A stretch of 48,036 bases of DNA from DATJPD01 sp036394195. Its GTDB lineage: Bacteria; Pseudomonadota; Alphaproteobacteria; CACIAM-22H2. The stretch is from contig DASWFO010000230.1 of NCBI GenBank assembly GCA_036394195.1, positions 1-48,036 of the forward strand. The letters are read 5' to 3'. The translations under genes were made by a program, and so were the position numbers. Below are positions 25,129 through 33,892 of the stretch, piece after piece (positions within the stretch are counted from its first letter, which is position 1; every line of letters starts with the position of its first letter). The notes under the pieces were generated by a model. It was not told where the DNA came from, did no database searches, and worked only from the letters and a program-made list of their open reading frames with translations.

Positions 25129-25920
25129 ATGATCACGCTCTATCACCACAACATTTCCGTGTGCGCTCAGAAAGTGCGAATTGCACTCGACGAGAAGCGC
25201 ATCCCTTGGGAAGGCCGTGAAGTCGATCTGATGAAGGGAGAGCACCTCACGCCGGAGTTTCTCAAGATCAATCCGCGTGGGCTCGTGCCGGTGCTTATCC
25301 ACGACGACGCGACAATCTGCGAATCGACCGTGATTCTCGAGTACATCGAAGACGTGTTTCCCGAACCGGCCCTGCGGCCGTCTTCGCCGGTGGCGAGGGC
25401 GATGATGCGAATGTGGACGAAAGTACCCGATGAAGGGCTTCACATTGCGTGCGCTTCCGTCACGTACGCTGCTGCGTTCGTGCATCAGCTACGGGAGCAC
25501 CACGACAAACGGCAATGGGAAGAGCGCTTAAAGCAGTTGCCCGATCGGGCGCGTGCGGCGCGCCAACGCCAAATTTTAGAGCAGGAATTCGAAGCACCAT
25601 TCGTAAAGGACGCAGTTCTGCTGCACGCAAAAGTGCTCAAGGAAATGGAGGCGACGCTGTCTCGGCTGCGATGGCTTGCCGGCAACGAATTTTCGTTGGC
25701 CGATATCGCCATCATACCCTATGTGACCCGGCTGAATCGTCTCGGCCTCGATGGCATGTGGACGGGATTGCCCAACGTCGCCAGGTGGTTTGCCGACATG
25801 CAGGCACGCCCCAGTTTCGCGTCGGCAATCACCGCATTCAGAACGAACGCCTACGACGACGAGCTGAAAAAGCGCGGGACCGATGTCTGGCCGCAGGTGA
25901 AGGCCTTGCTGGTGGCCTAG
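25129..25920 (+). CDS. Glutathione S-transferase family protein
   Basis: 263 aa. An N-terminal thioredoxin-like domain (about 1-80: MITLYHHNISVCAQKVRIAL, then PRGLVPVLIHDDATICESTVILEYI) holds the glutathione-binding segments VPVL and the ES pair. The C-terminal helical domain (about 90-250) includes LSLADIAI-type N-capping motif (FSLADIAIIPYVTRL). Ser11/Cys12 are the candidate catalytic positions, as in bacterial beta/theta-like enzymes. At 263 aa it is longer than the usual 200-230, the extra residues lying in the middle of the helical domain (about 115-165). It is divergent from a LysR gene that probably regulates it. The reaction could be conjugation, isomerisation or dehalogenation of a catabolite; it cannot be decided here. 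Confidence 0.88.
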   Translation: MITLYHHNISVCAQKVRIALDEKRIPWEGREVDLMKGEHLTPEFLKINPRGLVPVLIHDDATICESTVILEYIEDVFPEPALRPSSPVARAMMRMWTKVPDEGLHIACASVTYAAAFVHQLREHHDKRQWEERLKQLPDRARAARQRQILEQEFEAPFVKDAVLLHAKVLKEMEATLSRLRWLAGNEFSLADIAIIPYVTRLNRLGLDGMWTGLPNVARWFADMQARPSFASAITAFRTNAYDDELKKRGTDVWPQVKALLVA

Positions 25921-26039
25921 ATAAGCGGGCCAGAGACTGTGCTCCCCACCCGCGCAATGTGCCCGAATGGAACGCCGACCTCCACTCGCGCCTCGATGTC
26001 AGGCACGCCCCCGCCTCTCGAGGGTTTTTCAGCAGCCTG

Positions 26040-27260
26040 CTAGCCCTTCGCCAAATCCTGCAGGGTCACCGCGGAATCCGCGAGGCGCTGGCGGTCGACC
26101 GGCTTGTTGATCTGCATCAGCCGCTTGGCGAAACGCAGATCGCGCGGGCTGTTGATCGCGGCCACCGCCTCGATCTTGCCGTCGAAGAGGAAGAACTCCA
26201 GGAACTGGTCCTTGGCCCGGTCGCCGCGCACGACGGTCGCGTCCGATTTGTGCGGGATGCCGAGCAGTTGCAGGTTGAGATTGTATTGGTCCGACCAGAA
26301 CCACGGGATCTCGTTGTAGGGCTCGGCCTTGCCGAGCATCGCCTTGGCCGCGGCGATGGCCTGGTTCTGAGCGTTCGCCCACGATTCCAGCCGCACCCGC
26401 CGGCCCATGAATTCGTTCGGATGGTTGGTCACGTCGCCGGCGGCGAAGATCGCGGGATCGGCGGTGCGGCCAGACGCGTCGGTGACGATGCCGTTGTCGA
26501 CCTCGAGCCCCGCCGCCTGGGCCAATTCGACATTTGGCACCACGCCGATGCCGATGACCACGATCGAGACCGGCAGATCGGTCCCATCCGACAGCACGGC
26601 GCGCTCGACGCGCTCGGTCCCTTCAAACGACCGCACGGTCGTGTTCAATCGGAACTCCACGCCCTGCGCCGTGTGGCGTTCCTGCAGATAGTCGGCAAGC
26701 CCTTTCGGCAGGGCGCGGTTGCACACCTGGTTGGCGAGCTCGACGACGGTGACATGCGCGCCGTGCTTGCGCGCCGCCGCGGCCGTCTCGAGGCCGATCC
26801 AGCCGGCGCCGACGACCAGCAGCCGTGTCTGGGGACCCAGATCGCGCTTGATCGCCAACGTATCGTCGATGCTGCGCAGATAGTGGACGCCGGGAAGGTC
26901 GGCGCCGTCGGTGTTGAGACGCCGGACCCGGCTCCCGGTGGCAATCAGCAGCTTGTCATAGGCAAGCGCCTCGCCGCCGGCGAGCTCGATGCGCTTTTGC
27001 GGGCGGTCGATCTTGTCGACGCGGGCGCCGGTGCGGATCTCGATGTTCTGCGCGATCAGCTTGTCCGGCGGCCAGATATAGGTGCTCTCCGGCGGCTTCA
27101 GCCCCAGCAGCACGTCCTTCGACAGCGGTGGCCGCTCGTGCGGCGGATAGGGCTCCTCGCCGATCAGGATCACGCGTCCGGCGAAGCCCTGGTCGCGCAG
27201 CGTCTTGGCCCCCCAGCCGCCGGCTTGGGCGGCCCCGATGATGATGTAGGTTTCAGTCAT
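26040..27260 (-). CDS. FAD-dependent ferredoxin reductase of a Rieske oxygenase system
   Basis: 406 aa from ATG 27260 (MTETYIIIGAAQAGG); an in-frame start at 27290 is less likely. Oxygenase-coupled NADH-ferredoxin reductase type (as BphA4, RhoA, TodA): FAD-binding segment TYIIIGAAQAGGWGAKTLRD, NADH-binding segment LVVGAGWIGLETAAAARKHG, the FAD-closing motif DPAIFAAGDVTNHP, and a C-terminal reductase domain (QNQAIAAAKAMLG then WFWSDQYNLNLQLLG). The first Rossmann motif has Ala in place of one Gly (GAAQAG), as seen in some relatives. It transfers electrons from NADH to a [2Fe-2S] ferredoxin, here presumably the Rieske ferredoxin at 36993-37298. It is the last gene of the 11-kb run, separated from the previous gene by a palindromic repeat. 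Confidence 0.88.
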   Translation of the reverse strand: MTETYIIIGAAQAGGWGAKTLRDQGFAGRVILIGEEPYPPHERPPLSKDVLLGLKPPESTYIWPPDKLIAQNIEIRTGARVDKIDRPQKRIELAGGEALAYDKLLIATGSRVRRLNTDGADLPGVHYLRSIDDTLAIKRDLGPQTRLLVVGAGWIGLETAAAARKHGAHVTVVELANQVCNRALPKGLADYLQERHTAQGVEFRLNTTVRSFEGTERVERAVLSDGTDLPVSIVVIGIGVVPNVELAQAAGLEVDNGIVTDASGRTADPAIFAAGDVTNHPNEFMGRRVRLESWANAQNQAIAAAKAMLGKAEPYNEIPWFWSDQYNLNLQLLGIPHKSDATVVRGDRAKDQFLEFFLFDGKIEAVAAINSPRDLRFAKRLMQINKPVDRQRLADSAVTLQDLAKG

Positions 27261-27284
27261 GTCATTACAAACTGCTGTTGTTTT

Positions 27285-27382
27285 CGTCACCCGGGCCGAG
27301 CGCGGCGAGAGCCGGGGTCCATCTTCCCGGCGGATAAATGGACCCCGGGTCGCGCGGCTTTCGCCGCTTGCCCGGGGTGACG
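27285..27382. repeat. Palindromic intergenic repeat
   Basis: A roughly 98-base imperfect palindrome: left arm begins CGTCACCCGGGC and contains GGGGTCCAT; right arm contains ATGGACCCCGGG and ends GCCCGGGGTGACG. Such GTCACCC...GGGGTGAC units with GGGTCCA cores recur in many alphaproteobacterial genomes as REP-like elements. It lies between the aspartate dehydrogenase stop and the reductase start in one operon, so it could form an mRNA hairpin that lowers or stabilises reductase expression. Confidence 0.75.
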
Positions 27383-27404
27383 AGTTCTCTTATAGCCGCC
27401 GGCG

Positions 27405-28202
27405 CTAAATGACAATCGTCGCGTCGCGATTGCGGATCGCGCGGACCACGCTCAAGGCCGCGAGCATGGACGTCTTCGGGTTGGCCGCCAGCGCCTTGCC
27501 GCGGAGCTCGATGAAGAACTCGCCGGACGCCCCCTGCACCTCGATCCGGTGAATGTTCCCGTTGGCGGCCGGATCGGCGATCAGGGTGCATTCTGTCTTC
27601 TCGAACCCGAGCCCGGCCAGTGCGATCGTCGCCGCGACATTGGCATTCTGCGGATAGAGGCGCGCCGCCTCGTCGGCCGGACCGGTGAACAAGGTGACCG
27701 CCGAGGTCACGCGGTCGAGATCGGTCACCTTCTCCGCCGGCGTGCCTTTCCAGCTCTTCGGCGGCTTGCGCGAGGTGTAGCGCACCTTGGTGATACCGGC
27801 GACCTTGGCGGCACCGATCGCGTCGATGCCGCCCACCGCACCGGAGACCAGAAGCATGCGCGCCCGGCCCTCCTTGGCGGCCGCGGCGAGCCGGTCGAAC
27901 AGGGCGCGGTCGGCCAAGGCACCGGTCGAGGCCACCAGCAGGTCGATGCCGCGGCGCAGCAGCGCCACCCCGTGCTGGCCCAGGGCCTGATGGCCGGCGC
28001 ATTCGACGGCCAGCCCCGGCTCGCCGGTCAGATCGTCGACCGACGTCAGGACGTCGGCATCTTGGGGGAGTACGTCGCGGGCGTGGGCCACCTCGCTCGG
28101 CAGCACGATGCCGGCGGCGACGCGGACCCCCTCGTCCGATTTCAGGTGGGTCAGCACTTCAGTCGCCATGGCGCCGGCGCCGATCAGCACGATCTTCAGC
28201 AT
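27405..28202 (-). CDS. nadX: L-aspartate dehydrogenase (non-NadB type)
   Basis: 265 aa from ATG 28202 (AAAGG ribosome site; a GTG six bases upstream overlaps the previous stop). The Rossmann motif KIVLIGAGAMATEVLTHL binds NAD(P). Family segments include AVECAGHQALGQHGVALL, STGALADRALF and SGAVGGIDAI, then YPQNANVAATIALAGLGFEKTE and the closing NPKTSMLAALSVVRAI. The enzyme interconverts L-aspartate and iminoaspartate/oxaloacetate plus ammonia. In bacteria it can supply NAD synthesis, but homologues of this type in catabolic operons are thought to serve degradation. Here it follows a ThDP enzyme in a catabolic cluster with no nadA/nadC nearby, so a catabolic or amine-handling role is favoured. 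Confidence 0.88.
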   Translation of the reverse strand: MLKIVLIGAGAMATEVLTHLKSDEGVRVAAGIVLPSEVAHARDVLPQDADVLTSVDDLTGEPGLAVECAGHQALGQHGVALLRRGIDLLVASTGALADRALFDRLAAAAKEGRARMLLVSGAVGGIDAIGAAKVAGITKVRYTSRKPPKSWKGTPAEKVTDLDRVTSAVTLFTGPADEAARLYPQNANVAATIALAGLGFEKTECTLIADPAANGNIHRIEVQGASGEFFIELRGKALAANPKTSMLAALSVVRAIRNRDATIVI

Positions 28203-28204
28203 GG

Positions 28205-29851
28205 TCACACCTTTGCCCGCACCGGCGGCCCGGCGAAGCGGCTGGCATAAGGGCCGATCGCGGTCATGTCTATCTCGACCAGGACCGGTCCCGGTTGATC
28301 AAACGCGGCCCGCAGCACGTCCGCGGCACGCGCCGTGTCGTCGAGGCGGAGATAGCGCAAGCCGAGGGACTTGCACAGCTCGGCGAAATTCGGCGTGTGC
28401 AAATCGACATAGTGCTTGCGGCCGCCAAAACGCGCATCCTGGATGTTGCGGATCACACCGTACCCGCGATCGTTCATCACCAGCAAGACGATATCGGCGC
28501 GCTCCTGCACCGCCGTGGCGAGCTCGCCGAGATTGAGCTGCAGCCCGCCATCGCCGGCAAGGGCCACAGTCCGCCGGCCGCCCGCGGCGAGGGCGGCACC
28601 GATCGCCATCGGCGCGCCCATGCCGATGCCGCCGCCCAGCGCATGCACGCCGTTGCGCGGCCCGGCGAGACGCAGATAGCGGTTGCCCCAGGTGCTGTTG
28701 GAGACGGTCACGTCGCGCACCCAGATGAAGTCGCGTGGGGCTGCCGTCTGCAGCGCGTCGACCACCGTATCGTAGGGCTTGAGACCCTGCTTCAGCGCCG
28801 CTTCGGCGGCCTCCCGCGCGGCGCGGATATCGCCGGCAAACCGCGGATCGACCCGGAGCTTGCCGGCCAGCCGGTCGGCCAGCCCATCGAGGGCCGGGGC
28901 GCTGTCGCCGACGACGAACAGATCCGTCGCGTAAGAGCGGCCCTGGCCTTCCGGATTGGCGTCGATGCGATAGAGCGGCCGCGGCAGCTTCAGCGTATAT
29001 TTGAGCGTCTCGTTGCCGCGCAGGCGCGAGCCGACGACCAGCATCGCATCGCACGTCGCGTAGAGCTTCTCGACGTCGGGCGAGACCGTATAGGCGCCGA
29101 GCGACAGCGGGTGATCCTCGGGCACGATGCCGCGGCCTTGCGTGCTCGTCACCACCCCGAACCCCAGCTCGACCAGGCGGCGAACCGCGGCGCCGGCGTG
29201 GCGCGCACCGCCGCCGACCCAGAGCAGCGGGCGTTTGGCGCCGCGGAGCGCGGCGGCGAGCCGGACCAGGCTCGCGGCCGCGGGTGCGGCGACCGGCACC
29301 GGCAACGGGTCGAGATCCGGCGGGCGGTCGATCATCGCCTCCTGGACGTCGATCGGGATTTCGACGCTGACCGGGCCGGACGGTGCGGTGAACGCCGTGC
29401 GGACGGCCTCCTTCAAGGTCCCCAGCGCCGTCTCCGGCGACCATACCCGGTACGCGCGTTTGGACACGGCGGACAGCATCGAAAGCTGATCGACCGCTTC
29501 GTGGATATAGGCCCATTGCCGGTCGAGATACGGCAGCTCGATTTGTCCGGTCAGGTGCAGCAGCGGCGTGCCGGCGGTCTGCGCCTCGACCATCGCTCCG
29601 GCGGCGTTTCCGGCGCCCGTCCCGGTGCTGGTGATCGCGACGCCGAGCTGTCCGCCGACCCGGGCATACGCATCGGCCATGTTGACCGCCCCCGCCTCGC
29701 CGCGGCTCGGCACGAAACGGATGCTGTTCCGCCGGGCGAATGCGTCCAGGATCGGCAGGTTGTGGATGCTGATGACGCCGAACGCGGTCGTCACGCCGCA
29801 GCGCTCGAGAAACGCGGCAACGGCCTCACCGACGGTGATGCGCTCAGACAT
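28205..29851 (-). CDS. Thiamine-diphosphate-dependent enzyme (acetolactate synthase/decarboxylase-like)
   Basis: 548 aa from ATG 29851, overlapping the IclR gene's end by 8 bases. Three domains are visible. The Pyr domain (about 1-170) has the activating Glu in FVPSRGEAGAVNMADAYAR and the segment TSTGTGAGNAAGAMVEAQTA. The middle domain (about 190-320) includes PLLWVGGGARHAGAAVRRLV. The PP domain carries the ThDP/Mg motif GDGGLQLNLGELATAV followed by NDRGYGV. The overall sequence looks like acetolactate synthase large subunit/benzoylformate decarboxylase relatives, but no regulatory subunit or branched-chain genes are present. Adjacent to aspartate dehydrogenase and a Rieske system, it is more likely a 2-oxoacid decarboxylase or carboligase in catabolism. 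The substrate is undetermined. Confidence 0.82.
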   Translation of the reverse strand: MSERITVGEAVAAFLERCGVTTAFGVISIHNLPILDAFARRNSIRFVPSRGEAGAVNMADAYARVGGQLGVAITSTGTGAGNAAGAMVEAQTAGTPLLHLTGQIELPYLDRQWAYIHEAVDQLSMLSAVSKRAYRVWSPETALGTLKEAVRTAFTAPSGPVSVEIPIDVQEAMIDRPPDLDPLPVPVAAPAAASLVRLAAALRGAKRPLLWVGGGARHAGAAVRRLVELGFGVVTSTQGRGIVPEDHPLSLGAYTVSPDVEKLYATCDAMLVVGSRLRGNETLKYTLKLPRPLYRIDANPEGQGRSYATDLFVVGDSAPALDGLADRLAGKLRVDPRFAGDIRAAREAAEAALKQGLKPYDTVVDALQTAAPRDFIWVRDVTVSNSTWGNRYLRLAGPRNGVHALGGGIGMGAPMAIGAALAAGGRRTVALAGDGGLQLNLGELATAVQERADIVLLVMNDRGYGVIRNIQDARFGGRKHYVDLHTPNFAELCKSLGLRYLRLDDTARAADVLRAAFDQPGPVLVEIDMTAIGPYASRFAGPPVRAKV

Positions 29852-30698
29852 GCTGCGCCTCGCCTCGCCGGACGAGTGCCGCACCGGGGGCTCGGCCCCT
29901 GCGCGCGGTTTCCGGCGCGTCGAGCATGGCGGAGATCGCGTTGGCCGTCGCGCAGACTTTATCCTTCAGCTCGCCATGAACGACGCCGGTGGGAATGGGG
30001 ATGCCGAGCGCCGTCACGCTGATTGCGGCGGTGACCCGGCCGCTGCGGTCGCGCACCGGGGCCGCCACCGTGGTCAGGCCGGGCTCGAAGAACGAAGTGG
30101 CCGCCACATAGCCGCGCCGGCGGTCCTCGGCCAGCAGGGCCTCGAGCTTGGCAATCGTGGTCGGCGTCTGGTCGGTATAGGACGTCATCGGATGCCCCGC
30201 GTAGAGTGCGCGCAGCTCATCGGGCGGTAGGTCCGCGAGCAGCGCGCGGCCGATCACGGTCGCGTGCGCCGGCAGGGTGGCGCCGACGGCGATGCTGCTC
30301 GAGATCGTGGCATGCCCGGGATATCGGCTGAGATAGACGATCTCGGTCCCGTTGCGGGTCACCAGGTGCGCCGAATAGCCGGTCTCGTCGCGCAGGCGCG
30401 TCAACAGGGGCTCGGCGAGATCGACGACGTCGAGCGAGCCGAGATATTCGAAGCCGATGGTCAGCACGGCGGGGCCAAGCGTGTAATCGCGGTCGCCGTT
30501 GGTGCGCTGCAGGAAGCCCATCGATTCCAGAACCCGCGTCAGGCGGTGCACGGTCGAGCGCGGAATGGCCAGCTCGCGTGCGATGTCGGGAGCCGCGATG
30601 ACCGGCCGGGTGCGCTTGAACAGGCGCAGGATGTCGAGGCCGCGGGTCAGCGCGGGCACCGGTGAGCCGTCGCCGGACGGTTTGCGGGTTTTGGTCAT
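29844..30698 (-). CDS. IclR-family transcriptional regulator
   Basis: 284 aa. N-terminal winged helix-turn-helix (about 15-80: ALTRGLDILRLFKR, ELAIPRSTVHRLTRVLESMG) and C-terminal GAF-like effector domain (about 95-265: GYSAHLVTRNGTEIVYLSRY, IGRALLADLPPDELRALY, FEPGLTTVAAPVRDRSGRVT). IclR proteins often govern aromatic and short-acid degradation and respond to a pathway intermediate. The gene sits inside the catabolic run, 2 bases after the hydrolase and overlapping the ThDP gene, so it is co-transcribed with its probable targets. A triple half-site of IclR-operator form lies at the head of the cluster (37326-37351). Confidence 0.93.
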   Translation of the reverse strand: MTKTRKPSGDGSPVPALTRGLDILRLFKRTRPVIAAPDIARELAIPRSTVHRLTRVLESMGFLQRTNGDRDYTLGPAVLTIGFEYLGSLDVVDLAEPLLTRLRDETGYSAHLVTRNGTEIVYLSRYPGHATISSSIAVGATLPAHATVIGRALLADLPPDELRALYAGHPMTSYTDQTPTTIAKLEALLAEDRRRGYVAATSFFEPGLTTVAAPVRDRSGRVTAAISVTALGIPIPTGVVHGELKDKVCATANAISAMLDAPETARRGRAPGAALVRRGEAQHV

Positions 30699-30700
30699 GT

Positions 30701-31528
30701 TTATGCGCCGATGAACGCCGTCAACTGGCCGTTGAACGCGGCCGGATCTTCCACGTACGAGGCGTGGCCGGGCCCGGAGAGCGAAATGAACTTCGCACCC
30801 GGAATCGCGGCGGCGACGCGTTTGACCACGTCATCCGGCGTCAGCGTGTCGTTGGAGGCGCCCATCACCAGGGTCGGCACCTTGATGAACGTGCCGTCGG
30901 CCGCCGTGTCGGCGAGGCCCAGCATGCGCGCCGCCTGCGCGTAGCCCTCCGGCCGCAGCTGACGCTGGATGGCCTGCACCGCTTCAACCGCTTCCGGCCG
31001 CGCATTCGCGGACAGCAGGCCGGGTGCGCGCTTGGCCGCGATTCCCTCGGGCCCGAGCTCTTTCATCTCCTTGATCCGGGTGTCCACCCGGGCGCGGCGA
31101 ATATCCTCCGGCGCCGTCGCATAGCCGGGCGTCGGATTGGTCAGGATCAACGCCGTGAGCCGGTCGCCGTGGCGGCGCGCGAAGGCGGCCGCGATGGCGC
31201 CACCCAGCGAATGGCCGAGCAACACGAAACGCTTCAGCTCCAGCGCGTCCACGAGGTCGAGAGCCGCCCCGGCATACTCCGCCGGCGTCGGCGCCTCGGC
31301 CGGCAGCGGATCGGAGCCGCCGTAGCCGGGCGCGTCCCAGGCGATCACCCGGAACTTGCGACCGAGCTCCTGGAACTGATGCCGCCACGAGCCCGAACCC
31401 GAGCCGATGCCGTGCAAAAGCACAAGCGGCTGCCCCATTCCGGATTCTCGAGAGGGGCCCGCTTCGCGGTAGGCGAGCGTCCGGCCGCCGACCTTGACCC
31501 GCCGGAGTTCTGGAAGGACTGGGTTCAC
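30701..31528 (-). CDS. Alpha/beta-fold hydrolase
   Basis: 275 aa from GTG 31528, whose GTGA overlaps the stop of the preceding cupin gene; the open frame runs much further upstream but those residues are only the antisense of frame-shifted cupin sequence. Elements of the fold: oxyanion-hole HGIGSGSGSWRHQF, nucleophile elbow LLGHSLGGAIAAAFA (Ser), acid Asp in NDTLTPDDVV, and catalytic His in GPGHASYVEDPAAF. It resembles hydrolases of C-C bonds or esters in aromatic degradation (MhpC/PcaD-like group), but the bond cut cannot be told. It lies between cupin and IclR genes in the operon. Confidence 0.85.
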   Translation of the reverse strand: MNPVLPELRRVKVGGRTLAYREAGPSRESGMGQPLVLLHGIGSGSGSWRHQFQELGRKFRVIAWDAPGYGGSDPLPAEAPTPAEYAGAALDLVDALELKRFVLLGHSLGGAIAAAFARRHGDRLTALILTNPTPGYATAPEDIRRARVDTRIKEMKELGPEGIAAKRAPGLLSANARPEAVEAVQAIQRQLRPEGYAQAARMLGLADTAADGTFIKVPTLVMGASNDTLTPDDVVKRVAAAIPGAKFISLSGPGHASYVEDPAAFNGQLTAFIGA

Positions 31529-32055
31529 TTGGCGGGCCGCTTGATCTTCGCCAGCGGATGGTCCGGCGGATAGGTGGGCGTCATCGGCTTGGGCGTGCCG
31601 AGCATCACGCACATCAGGCAATCCTCCTCGCCGATATTGACCTCGCCGCGATACACGCCGGGCGGAATCGAGATCAGGTCGCGCTCCTTCAGGACGGTCT
31701 CGTAATATTCGCCGTCGCGCTCGCACGTCACTTTCACTTTGCCGCGGAGCACGAAGAAGATCTCCTCGACGTCGGTGTGCAGATGCATCGGCCCTTCATG
31801 GCCCGCCGGAATGAGCATGGTCGAGAAGGTGAAGTGCTCCGCCGGCACGACATTGGCGTCCGCCGACACGCCCGTGCCGCCGGTGCCGACATAGCGCATC
31901 TGGGCGCGGCCGTATTTCGGATCGAAATCAGCCTGAAACTTGAGCGCGTCCCAGTCGTAGCGCCGGGTCTCGAAGCGAGCGACCCGCGCGTCGATCTGCG
32001 CCTCGAGGCTGTTGGCTGCGGCGGGTTTCGCGGCTTCGGCGGGTTTTGCGCTCAT
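31525..32055 (-). CDS. Cupin-domain protein
   Basis: 176 aa. A single cupin at about 65-150: motif 1 GPMHLHTDVEEIFFVLRGKV gives the His-His-Glu metal ligands, and motif 2 runs RDLISIPPGVYRGEVNIGEE, where the usual last His is replaced (VYRG), so the metal site may have three ligands or be lost. The first 60 residues include an Ala/Lys tail and a helix (ARVARFETRRYDWDALKFQ). Function unknown: sugar-isomerase-like, oxygenase or sensor roles are all possible. It overlaps the hydrolase gene by 4 bases and follows the SDR by 22 bases. Confidence 0.82.
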   Translation of the reverse strand: MSAKPAEAAKPAAANSLEAQIDARVARFETRRYDWDALKFQADFDPKYGRAQMRYVGTGGTGVSADANVVPAEHFTFSTMLIPAGHEGPMHLHTDVEEIFFVLRGKVKVTCERDGEYYETVLKERDLISIPPGVYRGEVNIGEEDCLMCVMLGTPKPMTPTYPPDHPLAKIKRPAK

Positions 32056-32077
32056 GGTTGCGTCTCCTCAATGCTGC

Positions 32078-32845
32078 TCAGTGCGTGACAAAGCCGCCGT
32101 TCACCGGCAGAAGCTGGCCGGTGACGAAATCGGCGGCATCGGACAACAGGAACATCACCGCCCCGACCACGTCGTCCGGCATCTGCCGGCGCGGCATGGC
32201 GCGGCCCTCCACATAGAGTTGATGCCGCTCGGCCGGCACATGTTCCGTGGCCTCGACGATGGTGAGGCCGGGCGCCACCGCGTTGACGGCGACGTTGTCG
32301 GGACCGAGCTCGCGCGCCAGCGACCGCGTCATTGCGATCACGGCGCCCTTGCTCGCCACGTAATGCAGCAGCCGGGGTGCCCCCCACAGGGCCGTGTCCG
32401 ACGCGATGTTGACGATCTTGCCGCGGCCGGACTTCCGCAGGTGCGGGGCCGCGGCCCGGGTGACCAGCCAGGTGCCGCGCACGTTCACGCTCATGACGCG
32501 GTCCCAAGTCTCCAGATCGATCTCGTCGAACATCTTGCCGCCAATGCCGGTGGCGATCGCGGCGCAGTTCACGAGGCCGTCGAGCCCGCCCAGCCCGTCT
32601 GCCGCGGCCCGCACGGCCGTCTCGATCGACTTCGGATCGGCCAGATCGATGTACTGGAACTGCGCCTGGTACTTCTCCTGGCGCAACGCGGCGACGGTCG
32701 CCTGCCCCTCCTTCTCCAGAACGTCGGCGACCGCGACCCGTGCGCCGGCCGCGCACGCCGCCTCGGCGAAGGATCGCCCGAGCCCGCGCGCGGCACCGGT
32801 GATCAGCACGCGCTTGCCGGCCAGGAGGATGGGACCCGTCGCCAT
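32078..32845 (-). CDS. Short-chain dehydrogenase/reductase (first)
   Basis: 255 aa from ATG 32845, 4 bases after the Rieske oxygenase stop; the frame extends to 32959 inside that gene, which is rejected. Classical SDR motifs: cofactor loop LITGAARGLGRSFAEA, NAA-type strand LVNCAAIATG, catalytic Ser-Tyr-Lys in IVNIASDTALWG and LHYVASKGAV, and C-terminal TGQLLPVNGGFVTH. VADVLEKEG carries Asp after beta-2, so NAD is the likely cofactor. In an operon with a Rieske oxygenase it may oxidise a cis-diol or an alcohol released by dealkylation (inference). Confidence 0.9.
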   Translation of the reverse strand: MATGPILLAGKRVLITGAARGLGRSFAEAACAAGARVAVADVLEKEGQATVAALRQEKYQAQFQYIDLADPKSIETAVRAAADGLGGLDGLVNCAAIATGIGGKMFDEIDLETWDRVMSVNVRGTWLVTRAAAPHLRKSGRGKIVNIASDTALWGAPRLLHYVASKGAVIAMTRSLARELGPDNVAVNAVAPGLTIVEATEHVPAERHQLYVEGRAMPRRQMPDDVVGAVMFLLSDAADFVTGQLLPVNGGFVTH

Positions 32846-32849
32846 GCGC

Positions 32850-33884
32850 CTATTCCGCCGCGGCCCGGCCGGCCAGTGCCGCTGCCTGCGCCTCGGCTTC
32901 CTTCTGGATGAGCCGGCGGACATGGGCCATGCCGGTGTCGTGCTGATAGAGAAATTCATGCTCGCGGGCGTCGGCGGCCATGTTCTCCAGGACGACCCGG
33001 TCCTGCTCCAACACGTCCCAGTGCAGGCCTTCGAGCCGGTTGCGGTAGAGGAAGCGCCACACGCCGCGCTGCCAACCCTGCACCTTGCGGCAGCGCCAGA
33101 AGAAGACGCGGCAATGCCCTTCGTCGACCGGGGTCACGAAGCCGATGATGAAGAACGATCCGCCGGGCCCGGCGTCCTTCCGGTACGGGATCGACAGGCG
33201 CATCCACTGCGCACCGGTGTCGCCCCATTCCGTCCAGTCGAAATTGACCCCGCGCTGGCCTTCTTTCTCGAACATCAGGCCAAACTGGGTCTTGCGGATG
33301 CGCATCACCGCCGACTTGTCACCCTCGGCCATCGAATGCGACGCGGCGTGCAGATAGGCGCCGTGCATCGGGTCCATGACGTTCTCGACCGCGTAGCGGT
33401 AGTTGCATTTCCACGCCGCGGTGCAGAGCATGCTGCTCCAGTCCGGCGAGGCGAGCTCCTCCGGAAGCTCGAGCGGCGCCGGCTCGGCATGCAGCGCGTC
33501 ACCGAACCACACAAAGACGCCGCCCTGGTGCTCCTGCACCGGATAGCCCTTGATGCAGGTCTGTCCCTCGAGCGGGCAGTTGGTGGCCGCGGGGACCCTG
33601 GCCACCTTGCCCTCCGCCGTCACCTCGACGCCGTGATACCAGCAGGCGATACGGTCGCCGAGGTTCCAGCCCAGCGACAGCCGCGCGCCCCGATGCGGGC
33701 AGCGGTCTTCCAGCGCATGCACCTGCCCCGCTTCGTCCCGCCACAGCGCGATGCGTTCGCCGAGCCGCGTCAGCCCGACCGGCTTGCGGCCGACCATCCA
33801 GCTCGGCGCCACCGGATACCAGCGGTTCCGGAGGCCGAGGGTCACCAGGTTGTCGACTTGGGAATTCGGGGTTGGATTGGGCAT
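32850..33884 (-). CDS. Rieske non-heme iron oxygenase, terminal (alpha) subunit
   Basis: 344 aa from ATG 33884. The Rieske [2Fe-2S] ligands are Cys62-x-His64 (DRCPHRGARL) and Cys81-x2-His84 (ACWYHG). The catalytic iron site matches Asp-x2-His-x4-His at Asp171, His174, His179 (ENVMDPMHGAYLHAASHS), with Asn169 nearby. The length and lack of a small beta-subunit gene put it with the alpha-only enzymes (VanA, phthalate dioxygenase and O- or N-demethylase group). It would hydroxylate or dealkylate an aromatic or heterocyclic acid with electrons from the ferredoxin at 36993-37298 and reductase at 26040-27260. The gene lies between the ABC permease and an SDR. The substrate is not evident. Confidence 0.92.
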   Translation of the reverse strand: MPNPTPNSQVDNLVTLGLRNRWYPVAPSWMVGRKPVGLTRLGERIALWRDEAGQVHALEDRCPHRGARLSLGWNLGDRIACWYHGVEVTAEGKVARVPAATNCPLEGQTCIKGYPVQEHQGGVFVWFGDALHAEPAPLELPEELASPDWSSMLCTAAWKCNYRYAVENVMDPMHGAYLHAASHSMAEGDKSAVMRIRKTQFGLMFEKEGQRGVNFDWTEWGDTGAQWMRLSIPYRKDAGPGGSFFIIGFVTPVDEGHCRVFFWRCRKVQGWQRGVWRFLYRNRLEGLHWDVLEQDRVVLENMAADAREHEFLYQHDTGMAHVRRLIQKEAEAQAAALAGRAAAE

Positions 33885-33892
33885 GGGGCCTC

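Noticed and set aside
25449..27380. A 643-codon plus-strand open frame starting inside the GST gene
   Set aside because: It is frame-shifted against the GST gene and then antisense to the ferredoxin reductase; both real genes have clear domains.
28205..29851. Biosynthetic acetolactate synthase (ilvB)
   Set aside because: Sequence class fits loosely, but there is no ilvN or ilvC nearby and the surroundings are catabolic, so the gene symbol was withheld.
31529..31726. N-terminal extension of the alpha/beta hydrolase
   Set aside because: The frame is open but overlaps the cupin coding sequence on the same strand, has no protein-like composition, and the GTG at 31528 couples to the cupin stop.
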